Of a stretch of 64,000 nt of DNA, positions 52,900 through 62,375 are shown one piece after another. A model generated the notes under the pieces. That model made no database searches and was not told where the DNA came from. It saw nothing but the letters and a program-made list of their open reading frames with translations. The position numbers and the translations under genes were made by a program. Source of the DNA: Flavobacteriaceae bacterium (GTDB lineage Bacteria; Bacteroidota; Bacteroidia; Flavobacteriales; Weeksellaceae); NCBI GenBank assembly GCA_030538275.1, contig JAUNUH010000007.1, positions 99,569 to 163,568 of the forward strand, read 5' to 3'. Position 1 is the first letter of the stretch; every line of letters starts with the position of its first letter.

Positions 52900-53709
52900 A
52901 TGATTCTATCATTAGACAAAATTCAAAATACCAATAGTAATAATTTTTTTCTGATTGCGGGCCCTTGTGCCATCGAAAATGAGGAATTAAGTATTCGTAT
53001 TGCAGAAAAACTCGTTCAACTCACTCAAAAATATGAAATTCCCTTTATTTTCAAAGGTTCATACAAAAAAGCCAATCGCTCACGTATAGACAGTTTCACA
53101 GGAATTGGTGATGAAAAAGCCTTAAAAATTTTGCAAAAAGTAGCAGATAAATTTCAAATTCCTGTTACAACCGATATTCACGAAACATCTGAAGCCCAAA
53201 TGGCAGCGGCATACGTGGATGTTTTGCAAATTCCCGCATTTTTGGTGAGACAAACGGATTTGGTTGTAGCTGCAGCAAAAACCGGCAAAGCCGTTACACT
53301 CAAAAAAGGACAATTTCTATCGCCAGAAAGCATGAAATTCCCTGTAGAAAAAGTATTGGACAGTGGTAATCATCAAGTTGCTATCATAGAAAGAGGAACT
53401 ACATTTGGTTATCAAGACTTGGTAGTGGATTTTCGTGGAATTCCGATTATGAAAGCCTTTGCGCCCGTCATCATGGATGTTACACATTCTCTACAACAGC
53501 CCAACCAAAGCAGCGGTGTTACCGGCGGCAACCCCCAGCTTATAGAAACCATAGCCAGCGCAGCGGTGGCAGTGGGCGCAGATGGATTGTTTATAGAAAC
53601 GCATCCAGAACCTGCTCTAGCCAAATCAGATGGCGCCAATATGCTGCCACTCGACCAAATGGAAAATCTTTTACAAAAACTCGTCAAAATAAGACAAGCC
53701 GTTTTATAA
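52900..53709 (+). CDS. kdsA: 3-deoxy-8-phosphooctulonate (KDO-8-P) synthase
   Basis: 269 residues, TIM barrel. Signature stretches: AGPCAIENEELS, KGSYKKANRSRIDSFTGIG, TDIHETSEAQ, DVTHSLQQPN and FIETHPEPALAKSDGANML. It condenses phosphoenolpyruvate with arabinose-5-phosphate to KDO-8-P for lipopolysaccharide inner core. hemN follows after 8 bases. Confidence 0.95.
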   Translation: MILSLDKIQNTNSNNFFLIAGPCAIENEELSIRIAEKLVQLTQKYEIPFIFKGSYKKANRSRIDSFTGIGDEKALKILQKVADKFQIPVTTDIHETSEAQMAAAYVDVLQIPAFLVRQTDLVVAAAKTGKAVTLKKGQFLSPESMKFPVEKVLDSGNHQVAIIERGTTFGYQDLVVDFRGIPIMKAFAPVIMDVTHSLQQPNQSSGVTGGNPQLIETIASAAVAVGADGLFIETHPEPALAKSDGANMLPLDQMENLLQKLVKIRQAVL

Positions 53710-53717
53710 ATCATCTT

Positions 53718-55100
53718 TTGATAGAAAAACAAATTGAATTGAATAAACATCTCATACATAAATACAATATTCCAGGGCCTAGATACACCAGTTATCCTAC
53801 GGTTCCCTATTGGGACGAAGCAGAATTCAACTTGCAAAAGTGGAAAGAAACATTGAAAAAATCCTTTGATGAATCTCATCAACTCGAAGGCATATCCTTG
53901 TATATTCATTTGCCGTTTTGTGAAAGCCTTTGCACCTTTTGCGCATGTCATAAGCACATTACCAAACGACATGATGTGGAAGCCCCCTACTTAAAAACCG
54001 TTTTGAAAGAATGGCAATTATATTTGGAGATTTTAGGCGAAAAACCTATTATCAAAGAGCTGCATTTAGGTGGAGGAACGCCGACTTTTTTTTCGCCCGA
54101 AAATTTGAAATTCCTTATCGAAAATATTTTTAAATATGCCAAAATTGATGAAAATCCTGAATTTTCTGTAGAAGGGCATCCCAATAATACCACGCGCGAA
54201 CACATGCAGGTATTATACGAAGCAGGCTTCAGAAGAATAAGTTTTGGCGTACAAGATTATGACCCAAAAGTTCAAAAATCCATACATCGTATTCAGCCAT
54301 TCGAAAATGTAGAATATGTAACAAAAACCGCCCGTGATATAGGATACGAAAGCGTTTCACATGATTTGGTTTTTGGCCTTCCTTTTCAAAAATTGGAAGG
54401 AATGAAACAAACCATTCAAAAAACTAAAGAATTGAACCCCGACCGAATCGCTTTTTACAGCTACGCTCACGTACCTTGGGTAAAAGGTGTTGGCCAGCGC
54501 GGATTCGACGAAAACGACTTGCCCACCGCCGAGGAGAAACGAGAATTATACGAAACCGGAAAGGCGATGTTTGAAGAAATGGGTTATGTAGAAATCGGAA
54601 TGGATCATTTTTCGCTAAAATCCGATACCTTGTATCAATCAGCCATAAACAAAACCATGCATAGAAATTTCATGGGGTATTCTTCGTCCAAAACCCAAGT
54701 GATGATTGGCCTTGGCATGTCTGCAATATCTGATAGTTGGTATAGTTTTGCACAAAATGTAAAAACCGTAAAAGAATACGAATCCTTGGTAAACGCAGGT
54801 GAAATTCCTGTTTTTAAAGGTCATATATTAAATGAAGAGGATTTACGAATCCGCAGACATATTCTCAACCTTATGTGTAATTTGGAAACGGATTTTGGAA
54901 ACGAAACACCTTTTTCTGAGCTCGAAAACACAAAAGAAAGACTGGACGAAATGGTAAAAGATGGCTTGATAGAATGGGACAACAACCGACTCATCATTAC
55001 CGAAGCGGGTAGAATTTTTATCCGTAATATTTGCATGAGCCTTGATTTGCGCATGCTGCGACGTGTTCCCGAAACACGTATATTTTCTATGACAGTGTGA
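53718..55100 (+). CDS. hemN: Oxygen-independent coproporphyrinogen III oxidase
   Basis: 460 residues, radical SAM. The 4Fe-4S motif is in FCESLCTFCAC; GPRYTSYPTVPYWD near the N-terminus and LGGGTPTF are typical of HemN and separate it from HemW-type proteins. It decarboxylates coproporphyrinogen III to protoporphyrinogen IX in haem synthesis without oxygen. The start is TTG, 8 bases after kdsA; no ATG is available before the conserved region, so the initiation codon is inferred. Confidence 0.92.
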   Translation: MIEKQIELNKHLIHKYNIPGPRYTSYPTVPYWDEAEFNLQKWKETLKKSFDESHQLEGISLYIHLPFCESLCTFCACHKHITKRHDVEAPYLKTVLKEWQLYLEILGEKPIIKELHLGGGTPTFFSPENLKFLIENIFKYAKIDENPEFSVEGHPNNTTREHMQVLYEAGFRRISFGVQDYDPKVQKSIHRIQPFENVEYVTKTARDIGYESVSHDLVFGLPFQKLEGMKQTIQKTKELNPDRIAFYSYAHVPWVKGVGQRGFDENDLPTAEEKRELYETGKAMFEEMGYVEIGMDHFSLKSDTLYQSAINKTMHRNFMGYSSSKTQVMIGLGMSAISDSWYSFAQNVKTVKEYESLVNAGEIPVFKGHILNEEDLRIRRHILNLMCNLETDFGNETPFSELENTKERLDEMVKDGLIEWDNNRLIITEAGRIFIRNICMSLDLRMLRRVPETRIFSMTV

Positions 55101-55141
55101 TGATTTCAATCCACAGAAAAATTCAGAATCGATAAGACAAA

Positions 55142-55177
55142 AAAAAGCCTGTTTTCATATTAGAAAACAGGCTTTTT
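55142..55177. terminator. Strong bidirectional terminator
   Basis: AAAAAGCCTGTTTTC (55142-55156) pairs perfectly with GAAAACAGGCTTTTT (55163-55177) around a 6-base loop. It ends hemN on the plus strand and the OmpA-like gene on the minus strand. Confidence 0.92.
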
Positions 55178-55193
55178 GATTTGAAATCAAATC

Positions 55194-56045
55194 TTATTGT
55201 TGTTTGGGAGCTTGACCAATTAAATCCATAAATTGTTCAAGATTCGGAAGAATAATAATTTCTGTTCTTCTGTTTTTTGAACGACCATTGGCATTGTCAT
55301 TGGTTGCAACCGTATTATATTCGCCACGTCCACCTGCCGTCATACGCTTAGGATCAACACCATGATTCATTTGTAAGGCTTGTACTACAGAGCTCGCACG
55401 CAAAGCACTCAAGTCCCAGTTGTTACGAATATTGGTTTTAGAAATCGGCACATTATCTGTATTTCCTTCTACCATCACATCATAGGAAGGGTAATCTTTG
55501 ATGATTTTTGCAATTTTGGCTAAAGTTGCGTTCGCAGCTGGAGAGATTTCATAGCTACCAGACTTGTATAACATATTATCTGACAATGAAATAAACACAA
55601 CTCCTTTCTGAACCTGAACATCGATATCTGCCATTTCTTCTCTAGACAAAGAACGGGTGAGATTATTGGTAAGTACCATATTCAAAGAGTCACTCTTGTT
55701 CTTAGAAGCTATCAATTGCTTGATATATTTATTAGAAGAATCGATTTGCTCGATTAATTTGGTGATATTCACATTACCACTCTTTTGAGCATTCAAACAT
55801 TGTTCAAGCGCATTTTGCAAAGTCCTTACACTCTCACGGTCTGCAGTACTCATATTCTGAACACCTTCTAGCTGTGCACGAAGCGACGCCACATCGCTAT
55901 TACATTTGGTAAGTTCATTATTACAAGATTGTTGTGATTGATAAACGCTGTCAAATTGCGCTTGTAAATCATCATATTTCTTTTTACTTACACAACTCGT
56001 TAATAAAAATCCGGCTAAACCGGCATACAAAAGTGCATTTTTCAT
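55194..56045 (-). CDS. OmpA-family peptidoglycan-binding lipoprotein
   Basis: 283 residues. A lipoprotein signal (AGLAGFLLTSC) is followed by a coiled-coil region (about 25-115) and a C-terminal OmpA domain (about 150-275) with VEGNTDNVPISKTN, LSALRASSVVQAL and NGRSKNRRTEIIILP, the residues that grip diaminopimelate. It tethers the outer membrane to murein. Single gene; a TACTTTTG box lies at 56114-56107 on the minus strand. Confidence 0.9.
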   Translation of the reverse strand: MKNALLYAGLAGFLLTSCVSKKKYDDLQAQFDSVYQSQQSCNNELTKCNSDVASLRAQLEGVQNMSTADRESVRTLQNALEQCLNAQKSGNVNITKLIEQIDSSNKYIKQLIASKNKSDSLNMVLTNNLTRSLSREEMADIDVQVQKGVVFISLSDNMLYKSGSYEISPAANATLAKIAKIIKDYPSYDVMVEGNTDNVPISKTNIRNNWDLSALRASSVVQALQMNHGVDPKRMTAGGRGEYNTVATNDNANGRSKNRRTEIIILPNLEQFMDLIGQAPKQQ

Positions 56046-56106
56046 ACATATATAATTTAGAATTTATTTCAGAATCAAAACTAAAACATTAACGCAAAAG
56101 TTTTAC

Positions 56107-56114
56107 CAAAAGTA
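56107..56114 (-). promoter_or_regulatory. Promoter of the OmpA-like gene
   Basis: TACTTTTG on the minus strand, perfect TAnnTTTG, about 60 bases upstream of the ATG. Confidence 0.45.
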
Positions 56115-56219
56115 CAAATTACGCCAATCTTTACATTAATTTATCAACAATTGAATTTTTTACGAGCCAAATTACTGGATGGTTTCAGAAAAATATTTTA
56201 TGAATACTCTTTGTTTGTT

Positions 56220-56227
56220 TACATTTG
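56220..56227 (+). promoter_or_regulatory. Promoter of the potassium-channel gene
   Basis: TACATTTG, perfect TAnnTTTG, 4 bases before the ATG at 56232. It argues against the upstream start at 56151. Confidence 0.5.
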
Positions 56228-56231
56228 TTCT

Positions 56232-57077
56232 ATGTCTGCCCGAAATGAAACACCATTTGATAAAAAGAGTTTTCGAGGAAAAATACATAATATTATCTTC
56301 GAAGCCAATACATTCTGGGGCAAAACTTTTGACATAGCTCTGCTCATCCTTATCGTCATCAGCATTCTTGTACTTTTTCTGGAAAGTGTAGAATCCTACA
56401 ATATTGTTTATTATAGACTATTTTATTATATCGAATGGGTCGTAACTATTTTGTTCACCATAGAATATATCGCCAGATTATACGCCGTGAAAAGACCCAT
56501 AAAATACGTCACCAGTTTTTATGGCGTAATTGATTTATTAGCCACATTACCAGCGTACTTAGAGTTTTTTATCACCGGCTCTCACTTTTTCCTCATTCTG
56601 CGTGTAATGCGTTTATTACGAATTTTCAGAATCTTCAAACTCGTAAGATTTCTCGATGAGCGCAACACCCTCACGTATTCCATAAGAAATAGCTGGCCCA
56701 AAATTTCTTATTTTCTCTTTTTTCTATTACTCACCGTTTGTGTTATAGGTACGCTGATGTACTTGATAGAAGGCGGCCACCCATCATCTGGATTCAAAAA
56801 TATACCGGTAAGCATCTACTGGTGTATCGTTACCATGACAACGGTGGGCTATGGTGATATTTCACCCATTACGCCCTTGGGGCAGTTTCTGGCATCAGCC
56901 ATTATGATTCTAGGATATTCTATAATTGCTGTACCTACAGGAATTGTTTCGGCAGAAATTACAAAACATAGACGCAATCAACCCATGCAATCAGAAGTTT
57001 GCCAAAACTGTGCAGAAGAAAACCATTTGCCAGATGCCAAGCATTGCCACCAATGCGGACATATTTTACAGGATTAA
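56232..57077 (+). CDS. Voltage-gated-type K+ channel with C-terminal zinc ribbon
   Basis: 281 residues from MSARNETPFDKKSF. Six membrane segments S1-S6; S4 carries repeated Arg (ILRVMRLLRIFRIFKLVRFL), and the pore has the selectivity filter TTVGYGD. After S6 the C-terminus holds a four-Cys zinc ribbon, CQNCAEENHLPDAKHCHQC (two CxxC knuckles). The zinc ribbon is an unusual cytosolic addition for a bacterial Kv channel and may act in assembly or redox sensing. The start follows the -7 box; the longer frame to 56151 overlaps it. Confidence 0.9.
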   Translation: MSARNETPFDKKSFRGKIHNIIFEANTFWGKTFDIALLILIVISILVLFLESVESYNIVYYRLFYYIEWVVTILFTIEYIARLYAVKRPIKYVTSFYGVIDLLATLPAYLEFFITGSHFFLILRVMRLLRIFRIFKLVRFLDERNTLTYSIRNSWPKISYFLFFLLLTVCVIGTLMYLIEGGHPSSGFKNIPVSIYWCIVTMTTVGYGDISPITPLGQFLASAIMILGYSIIAVPTGIVSAEITKHRRNQPMQSEVCQNCAEENHLPDAKHCHQCGHILQD

Positions 57078-57079
57078 AT

Positions 57080-58075
57080 TCACAATTCTTCTTCCAATAC
57101 CTCACCACTACCTTCCAAATCTTCTTCCTGCAAGAGTTTCAACAAAACTTCTTTACGATCCTTGGCATACAATAAAGTCATATTCAATTCAAATCCCAAT
57201 AAAATAATTACCACTACCGCATATAAAAATATCATAACAATCAACAACGTGCTGATAGAACCATATAATAAATTATAATTATTGAAATTTTCGATGTAAA
57301 AACTAAAGCCTATTGCCAACACAAAAAACAAAAATGTTGTCAAAACCGCACCGGGAATCATCTTGCGAAATCGCCCATCAAATTTAATCCCATAAAAATA
57401 TAAAAAGGAAACCGCCGTCAAAAAAAACATAAAAGCCGCCACCGTAAACATCCCAAATTTAATCCAGTTGGTAATCGTCGTGTTTTCTATCCAAGCTGTC
57501 AAAAACTCTGTTCCAGGATTGAGCATATAATTTATAAACCACAAAAATGTCAATAAAAAACCCGTTACGGCAACCGTGAAAATAAATGCAATAAAATACT
57601 GCTTCAACATATTATGCTCCTTCACACCAGCAATTCTACGCGTAGTATTACCAAATCCTGTCATAAGCGAATTAACACCATTAGTAGCAAAAACAATTGC
57701 CAACAAAATCGTGAACCAACTGTTCCCACTACGTCGCGCAATCACAGATACATAATTTTCAATTTGATCAGCCTCGTTCTGCGGAAAAATCCTATCCACC
57801 AAATAAGTGTAGAGCGTTTGTTCTATTTTATCAAAATTCGGCAAAAATGGAATCCAAGAATATACAAATAACAAAAATGGAAACAAACTCAAAAACAAAC
57901 TCCACGAAATAGCCGCAGCACGAGTCGTAATAGCACCGCGCACCAATCCAGAAAGATAAATCCTGAGCATTGTGTACAAGTTCAACCCTTCTAGTGTAGG
58001 TATTTTTACACTCTTGAGAAATACTTTTATCCTACGGATAATACGTAAATTTTCTAACTTCTCTTGAAAACCCAT
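57080..58075 (-). CDS. YihY/BrkB family membrane protein
   Basis: 331 residues from MGFQEKLENLRIIRRI. Six to seven membrane segments, with RAAAISWSLFLSLFPFLLF near the N-terminus and FELNMTLLYAKDRKE at the end, both diagnostic of the YihY/virulence factor BrkB family. The function is unproven; the old annotation as ribonuclease BN is incorrect. I chose the ATG at 58075 because the longer frame to 58123 overlaps the divergent rlmH start. Confidence 0.87.
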   Translation of the reverse strand: MGFQEKLENLRIIRRIKVFLKSVKIPTLEGLNLYTMLRIYLSGLVRGAITTRAAAISWSLFLSLFPFLLFVYSWIPFLPNFDKIEQTLYTYLVDRIFPQNEADQIENYVSVIARRSGNSWFTILLAIVFATNGVNSLMTGFGNTTRRIAGVKEHNMLKQYFIAFIFTVAVTGFLLTFLWFINYMLNPGTEFLTAWIENTTITNWIKFGMFTVAAFMFFLTAVSFLYFYGIKFDGRFRKMIPGAVLTTFLFFVLAIGFSFYIENFNNYNLLYGSISTLLIVMIFLYAVVVIILLGFELNMTLLYAKDRKEVLLKLLQEEDLEGSGEVLEEEL

Positions 58076-58100
58076 AAATTTAACTCCCAAAAACAAATAT

Positions 58101-58574
58101 ATGCAAATTTCTCTGCTATGCATGGGTCAAACCGATGAATCACAAATTCAACAGCTTATAGAAAAATACGCTATTCGACTTCCAGCGCATTACAACTTCA
58201 ACATTACCGAATTACCCGACATCAAAAACAGAAAAAATCTCAACACACAACAACAAAAAATAGCCGAAGAAAAAGCATTTTTAGAAAAAATAAACCCCAG
58301 CGACTACCTTATTCTACTCGACGAAAAAGGAAAAAACTACAGCTCCGTAGAATTCGCCGCATTCCTCAACCAAAAATTCATAGCCGCAGAAAAACATTTA
58401 CTCTTTGTCATCGGCGGCCCATTCGGCTTCTCAGACCAAATGCATCAACGCGCCAACGCCAAAATCTCACTCTCACGCATGACTTTTACCCACCAAATGG
58501 TAAGACTATTTTTTATAGAACAACTTTATCGTGCTTTTACTATATTGCAAGGAAAATCATATCATCATGAATAA
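58101..58574 (+). CDS. rlmH: 23S rRNA (pseudouridine1915-N3)-methyltransferase RlmH
   Basis: 157 residues, SPOUT fold. Typical stretches are LLDEKGKNYSSVEFAAFL, FVIGGPFGFSD and the C-terminal LSRMTFTHQMVRLFFIEQLYRAF, with the trefoil-knot SAM site. It methylates pseudouridine 1915 in helix 69 of 23S rRNA. Its end overlaps the CPBP protease gene by 8 bases. The BrkB-like gene is divergent, 25 bases away. Confidence 0.95.
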   Translation: MQISLLCMGQTDESQIQQLIEKYAIRLPAHYNFNITELPDIKNRKNLNTQQQKIAEEKAFLEKINPSDYLILLDEKGKNYSSVEFAAFLNQKFIAAEKHLLFVIGGPFGFSDQMHQRANAKISLSRMTFTHQMVRLFFIEQLYRAFTILQGKSYHHE

Positions 58575-59445
58575 ACAGAAAAACAACTACCATAATTATA
58601 AAATAAGTGTACCAGAAGCCCTATTATTTTTTATAATTACCGTTATTTCAGGACAATTTATAGGCGGAATTTTCTCCCTGCCAGGCATGGCATATCCTGG
58701 GCTGGCCGATTTTTTCCTGCCATTTTCGTTTTTTGCCGGATTTGGCACCGCAGCATTCATCATCATGCTACTCAAAAGACTGAATTTCAACGATATCAAA
58801 AAGTTTTTCCATACCCATACCAAGCCCAAAACAATCCTCTTGGGAATCATTCTCTACTTGGTAGCATTACCCATTGCAGAATATTTAGCCATGCTAGTTC
58901 CCACCACCGGAAACACAATTCTAGAAGAACTATATGATTTCTTCGAAAAAAGTTTCGCCATCATTTTCGAACACAAAATCGCCGCATTCATCATGGTCTG
59001 CATATTGGCACCCATTCTAGAAGAACTCATCTTCCGTGGACTCATCCTACGCGGAATGCTGCAACACGGCATCAACCCATGGTTCGCCATCATTTTCACC
59101 TCATTACTCTTCGGAATCGCCCACATGAACCCATGGCAATTCTTCGGCGCCGGACTCCTGGGCTCCGTTTTCGGCTATATCTATTGGCGCACACAATCAC
59201 TCTGGCTCGTCATATTCTTACACGCACTCAACAACACCATCGCCTATGTCATGACAATATATACCCAAAATTTACAAGAAACCATATTCGAACCCAACTT
59301 CTTCGTCATCGCCGCTTCTGCCCTACTCGTCCTACTTATAGGCTGGCTATTGTACCAAAAAACACACAACACAACACTTCATGAAGCCCAAACACAAGAA
59401 AACAACAAAATCTATGAATTCCAGTCCGATGACGAAATAAATTAG
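58567..59445 (+). CDS. CPBP family intramembrane metalloprotease
   Basis: 292 residues from MNKQKNNYHNYKI. Eight or so membrane segments. The Abi/CPBP motifs are motif 1 EELIFRGLILRGML (Glu-Glu...Arg), motif 2 FGIAHMNPWQF and motif 3 HALNNTIAYV. These are Rce1-like glutamate proteases; bacterial members are linked to bacteriocin self-immunity, but the role here is unknown. It overlaps rlmH by 8 bases, so it is co-expressed. Confidence 0.9.
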   Translation: MNKQKNNYHNYKISVPEALLFFIITVISGQFIGGIFSLPGMAYPGLADFFLPFSFFAGFGTAAFIIMLLKRLNFNDIKKFFHTHTKPKTILLGIILYLVALPIAEYLAMLVPTTGNTILEELYDFFEKSFAIIFEHKIAAFIMVCILAPILEELIFRGLILRGMLQHGINPWFAIIFTSLLFGIAHMNPWQFFGAGLLGSVFGYIYWRTQSLWLVIFLHALNNTIAYVMTIYTQNLQETIFEPNFFVIAASALLVLLIGWLLYQKTHNTTLHEAQTQENNKIYEFQSDDEIN

Positions 59446-59451
59446 GGCAAC

Positions 59452-59522
59452 TCCCGTCCCGTCAAAATCCCAAAACACATCCCAAAACCCCAAAAATCCA
59501 AACCAATTTTGACGGGACGGGA
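59452..59522. repeat. Perfect 17-bp inverted repeat
   Basis: TCCCGTCCCGTCAAAAT (59452-59468) and its exact complement at 59506-59522 are separated by 37 bases of C/A-rich sequence. It could form a hairpin just after the CPBP gene. There is no T-run, so it is not a standard terminator. Confidence 0.85.
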
Positions 59523-59538
59523 CCGCGCTATTCATTCC

Positions 59539-59639
59539 AATCTTTGTTGGCACAACCTGTAGAATCCCTTGCACATCCCTTTCTGCACCTATGCCATCTG
59601 TATTATACATTTTATTGTAAGCTTGGCCAACAAAGGATT
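59539..59639. repeat. Inverted repeat 2 (AATCTTTGTTGGC type)
   Basis: AATCTTTGTTGGC (59539-59551) and GCCAACAAAGGATT (59626-59639) pair apart from one inserted base. It brackets about 75 non-coding bases and resembles a miniature palindromic intergenic element. Confidence 0.6.
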
Positions 59640-59723
59640 TCCATTACTATCGCTGTTGCAAAACCCACCCACAAAACTTTCATTCCACCCCGTAAAAAAT
59701 ACCATTTTGATTATCATGCAAAT

Positions 59724-59796
59724 TGTCATGCTGAGTGATTTTTAAAATTTAAAGACAAAGTCTTTGAATTTTAAAGAATCGTATCAAAGCATGACA
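59724..59796. repeat. Long palindromic intergenic element (TCATGCT type)
   Basis: TGTCATGCT (59724-59732) and AGCATGACA (59788-59796) close a 73-base near-continuous hairpin; the inside AAATTTAAAGAC pairs with GTCTTTGAATTT. The outer word matches a dispersed repeat I recall from Flavobacteria; I cannot check copy number. The remaining bases up to 59880 hold nothing else I recognise. Confidence 0.7.
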
Positions 59797-59879
59797 CAAG
59801 CAAAGCATAAAAGAAACCCAGTCATGAGATTTATGCATATTCCAATTGCTTTTAGCCCTAATCAATCATTTTTAATTCG

Positions 59880-59887
59880 TATTTTTG
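59880..59887 (+). promoter_or_regulatory. Promoter of the fused E1 gene
   Basis: TATTTTTG, TAnnTTTG match, 22 bases before the ATG at 59910. Confidence 0.5.
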
Positions 59888-59909
59888 TAACTTTCCAAAA
59901 AATCAGCTT

Positions 59910-62348
59910 ATGCAATCCGAAAATATTTTAAGTCAGGATATCTCTTTCGAAACTTTTAAAGCAGAAATTCTACAAGATTACTTCCTCGCAAGACTCAGCC
60001 GTGAAGTTTCACTTCTAGGACGTCGCGAAGTGCTTACAGGTAAAGCCAAATTCGGAATCTTCGGTGATGGAAAAGAATTACCCCAGATTGCAATGGCCAA
60101 AGTTTTCAAAAATGGCGACTTCCGCTCGGGGTATTATAGAGACCAAACATTTATGATGGCCATCAACCAACTCAGCGTTGAAGGCTTTTTTGCACAACTC
60201 TACGCCGTAACCGATGGCGAACTAGAAAAATCATCTGCCGGCAGACAAATGACAGCACACTTTGCTACCCATTTGCTCAACGAAGACGGCTCATGGAAAA
60301 AATTAACAGAAATCAAAAATTCAAGCGCCGATATCTCTCCTACGGCAGGCCAAATGCTACGCCTGGTAGGTCTGGCACAAGCTTCAAAGTATTACAGAAA
60401 TCACCCCGAAGCCGATACACAACAAAATTTCTCTGTCAACGGAAACGAAATCGCATTCGGTACCATAGGCGACGCCTCTACTTCCGAAGGACATTTCTGG
60501 GAATCCATCAATGCAGCCGGCGTTTTACAAATCCCCATGATTGTCTCTATTTGGGACGACGAATATGGCATTTCTGTTGGAGCCAACTTTCAACGCACCA
60601 AGAAAAACCTTTCTGAAATGCTCAAAGGCTTTCAACGCACTGATAATGAACGTGGTTACGAAATCATCACAACCTATGCCCACGATTATCCACACTTGGT
60701 AGAATCTTACCAACGTGCAGAAAAATTAGCAAGAGAATCACATATTCCCGTGGTGGTTCATGTACGCGAATGCACACAGCCACAAGGACATTCAACCTCT
60801 GGCTCACACGAAAGATACAAATCTGTCCAAAGACTGGATTGGGAAAAAGACAACGACAATATAGAGAAATTCAAAGCGTGGATTCTGGATTTTGAAGTTA
60901 GTGAAGGCCATGATGTTAAAAAACTGAGCACAATCGAAGAATTAAACGAAATCGATAAAAATGCTAAAAAACAGGCCAAAGACGGTCAAAAAAGTGCCTG
61001 GGAAGTTTATACCCAACAAATATCAAACCTGAAGGATGCCGCACTTCCCCTACTCAACAATCTTGCAGCCAAGTCTGCAAATTCAGAAAAAATTCAATCC
61101 GAAATTGAAGCTCTCAACGCAAAATTAAGCGTTTACAAACGCGATGTGTTCCATACCGTGCGTAAAGCCATTCGGCTAAGCATAAACGAAAATACACCAG
61201 AACGCCAAGCCTTAAAGAATTGGCTGAATTATGCATTGAATCAACAAAAAGAAATTTATTCTACGCATTTATATCTGGATAATTTCAATGAATTGCCCAA
61301 AGAAGTTTTACCAGAATTTCACGAAAACTCCGAAATGGTGGACGGCCGTGTCGTATTGCGTGACAACTTCAAACATATTTTCGAAAATAATCCCAAAGTA
61401 TTGGTTTTTGGTGAAGACAGCGGAAATATTGGCGATGTAAACCAAGGCCTCGAAGGCTTACAAGAGACTTTTGGCGAGAGCAGGGTCAGCGACACCGGAA
61501 TACGTGAAGCCACCATTCTAGGACAAGGCATCGGACTGGCTATGAGAGGATTACGACCTATTGCCGAAATTCAATACCTGGATTATGTGCTATATTGCCT
61601 GCAAGGATTAAGCGATGATTTGGCTACCGTTCTATATCGTTCCAACGGAAGACAAAAAGCCCCCGTAATCGTGAGAACACGTGGTCACAGATTAGAAGGT
61701 ATTTGGCATGCCGGCTCTCCTATGGGCGGAATCCTGAACTTGGTAAGAGGTATGTTTGTATTGGTTCCAAGAGATTTGACCAAGGCCGCAGGTTTCTATA
61801 ATGCATTGTTACAAACAGATACACCCGCTATCGTGGTCGAAAGCCTGAATGGGTACAGATTGAAAGAAAAATCTCCCGAAAATCCGGGACAGTTTATCAC
61901 CCCCATCGGAGAGGTAGAAATTACCAAAAAAGGTAATGATATTACCCTTGTTACCTACGGCTCTACTTGGCGAATTGTTGATGAGGCTGCAAAAGAACTC
62001 CAAACCCTGGGTATTGATGCAGAAGTAATTGATATTCAATCTTTAATTCCATTTGATATTTCTCAACAAATCAAGAAAAGTCTGGAAAAAACATCCCGAT
62101 TAGTTATTATAGACGAGGATGTTCCGGGTGGCGCTTCTGCCTATATGCTCAAAAAAATACTGGAAGATATGGACGCATATCACCTTCTAGACAGCAAGCC
62201 CATGACCATTACAGCCAATGACCACAGACCTGCTTATGCAACCGATGGAGATTATTTTTCTAAACCTTCTCTGGACGATATTGTAGAAAAAGTGTATGCG
62301 GTGATGCATGAGTCAAATCCAGGAAAATTCCCAGCGATTTTTGAATAA
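59910..62348 (+). CDS. 2-oxoacid dehydrogenase E1, fused alpha and beta
   Basis: 812 residues. The alpha-like part (about 1-390) has FRSGYYRDQTFMMAINQLS and the ThDP motif GDASTSEGHFWESINAAG; the beta-like part (about 470-812) has VLVFGEDSGNIGDVNQGLEG, DTGIREATILGQGIGLAMRG and LVIIDEDVPGGASAYMLK. The fused form is typical of Bacteroidetes and is usually assigned to branched-chain 2-oxoacid decarboxylation. No E2 or E3 gene is adjacent. Transcribed from its own promoter; trmD follows after 27 bases. Confidence 0.9.
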   Translation: MQSENILSQDISFETFKAEILQDYFLARLSREVSLLGRREVLTGKAKFGIFGDGKELPQIAMAKVFKNGDFRSGYYRDQTFMMAINQLSVEGFFAQLYAVTDGELEKSSAGRQMTAHFATHLLNEDGSWKKLTEIKNSSADISPTAGQMLRLVGLAQASKYYRNHPEADTQQNFSVNGNEIAFGTIGDASTSEGHFWESINAAGVLQIPMIVSIWDDEYGISVGANFQRTKKNLSEMLKGFQRTDNERGYEIITTYAHDYPHLVESYQRAEKLARESHIPVVVHVRECTQPQGHSTSGSHERYKSVQRLDWEKDNDNIEKFKAWILDFEVSEGHDVKKLSTIEELNEIDKNAKKQAKDGQKSAWEVYTQQISNLKDAALPLLNNLAAKSANSEKIQSEIEALNAKLSVYKRDVFHTVRKAIRLSINENTPERQALKNWLNYALNQQKEIYSTHLYLDNFNELPKEVLPEFHENSEMVDGRVVLRDNFKHIFENNPKVLVFGEDSGNIGDVNQGLEGLQETFGESRVSDTGIREATILGQGIGLAMRGLRPIAEIQYLDYVLYCLQGLSDDLATVLYRSNGRQKAPVIVRTRGHRLEGIWHAGSPMGGILNLVRGMFVLVPRDLTKAAGFYNALLQTDTPAIVVESLNGYRLKEKSPENPGQFITPIGEVEITKKGNDITLVTYGSTWRIVDEAAKELQTLGIDAEVIDIQSLIPFDISQQIKKSLEKTSRLVIIDEDVPGGASAYMLKKILEDMDAYHLLDSKPMTITANDHRPAYATDGDYFSKPSLDDIVEKVYAVMHESNPGKFPAIFE

Positions 62349-62375
62349 TTTCGTTTAAAATTTGATTATCAAATC

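Noticed and set aside
58076..58123. Longer N-terminus for the BrkB-like protein
   Set aside because: The extension overlaps the divergent rlmH start and lacks family similarity; the ATG at 58075 gives the conserved N-terminus.
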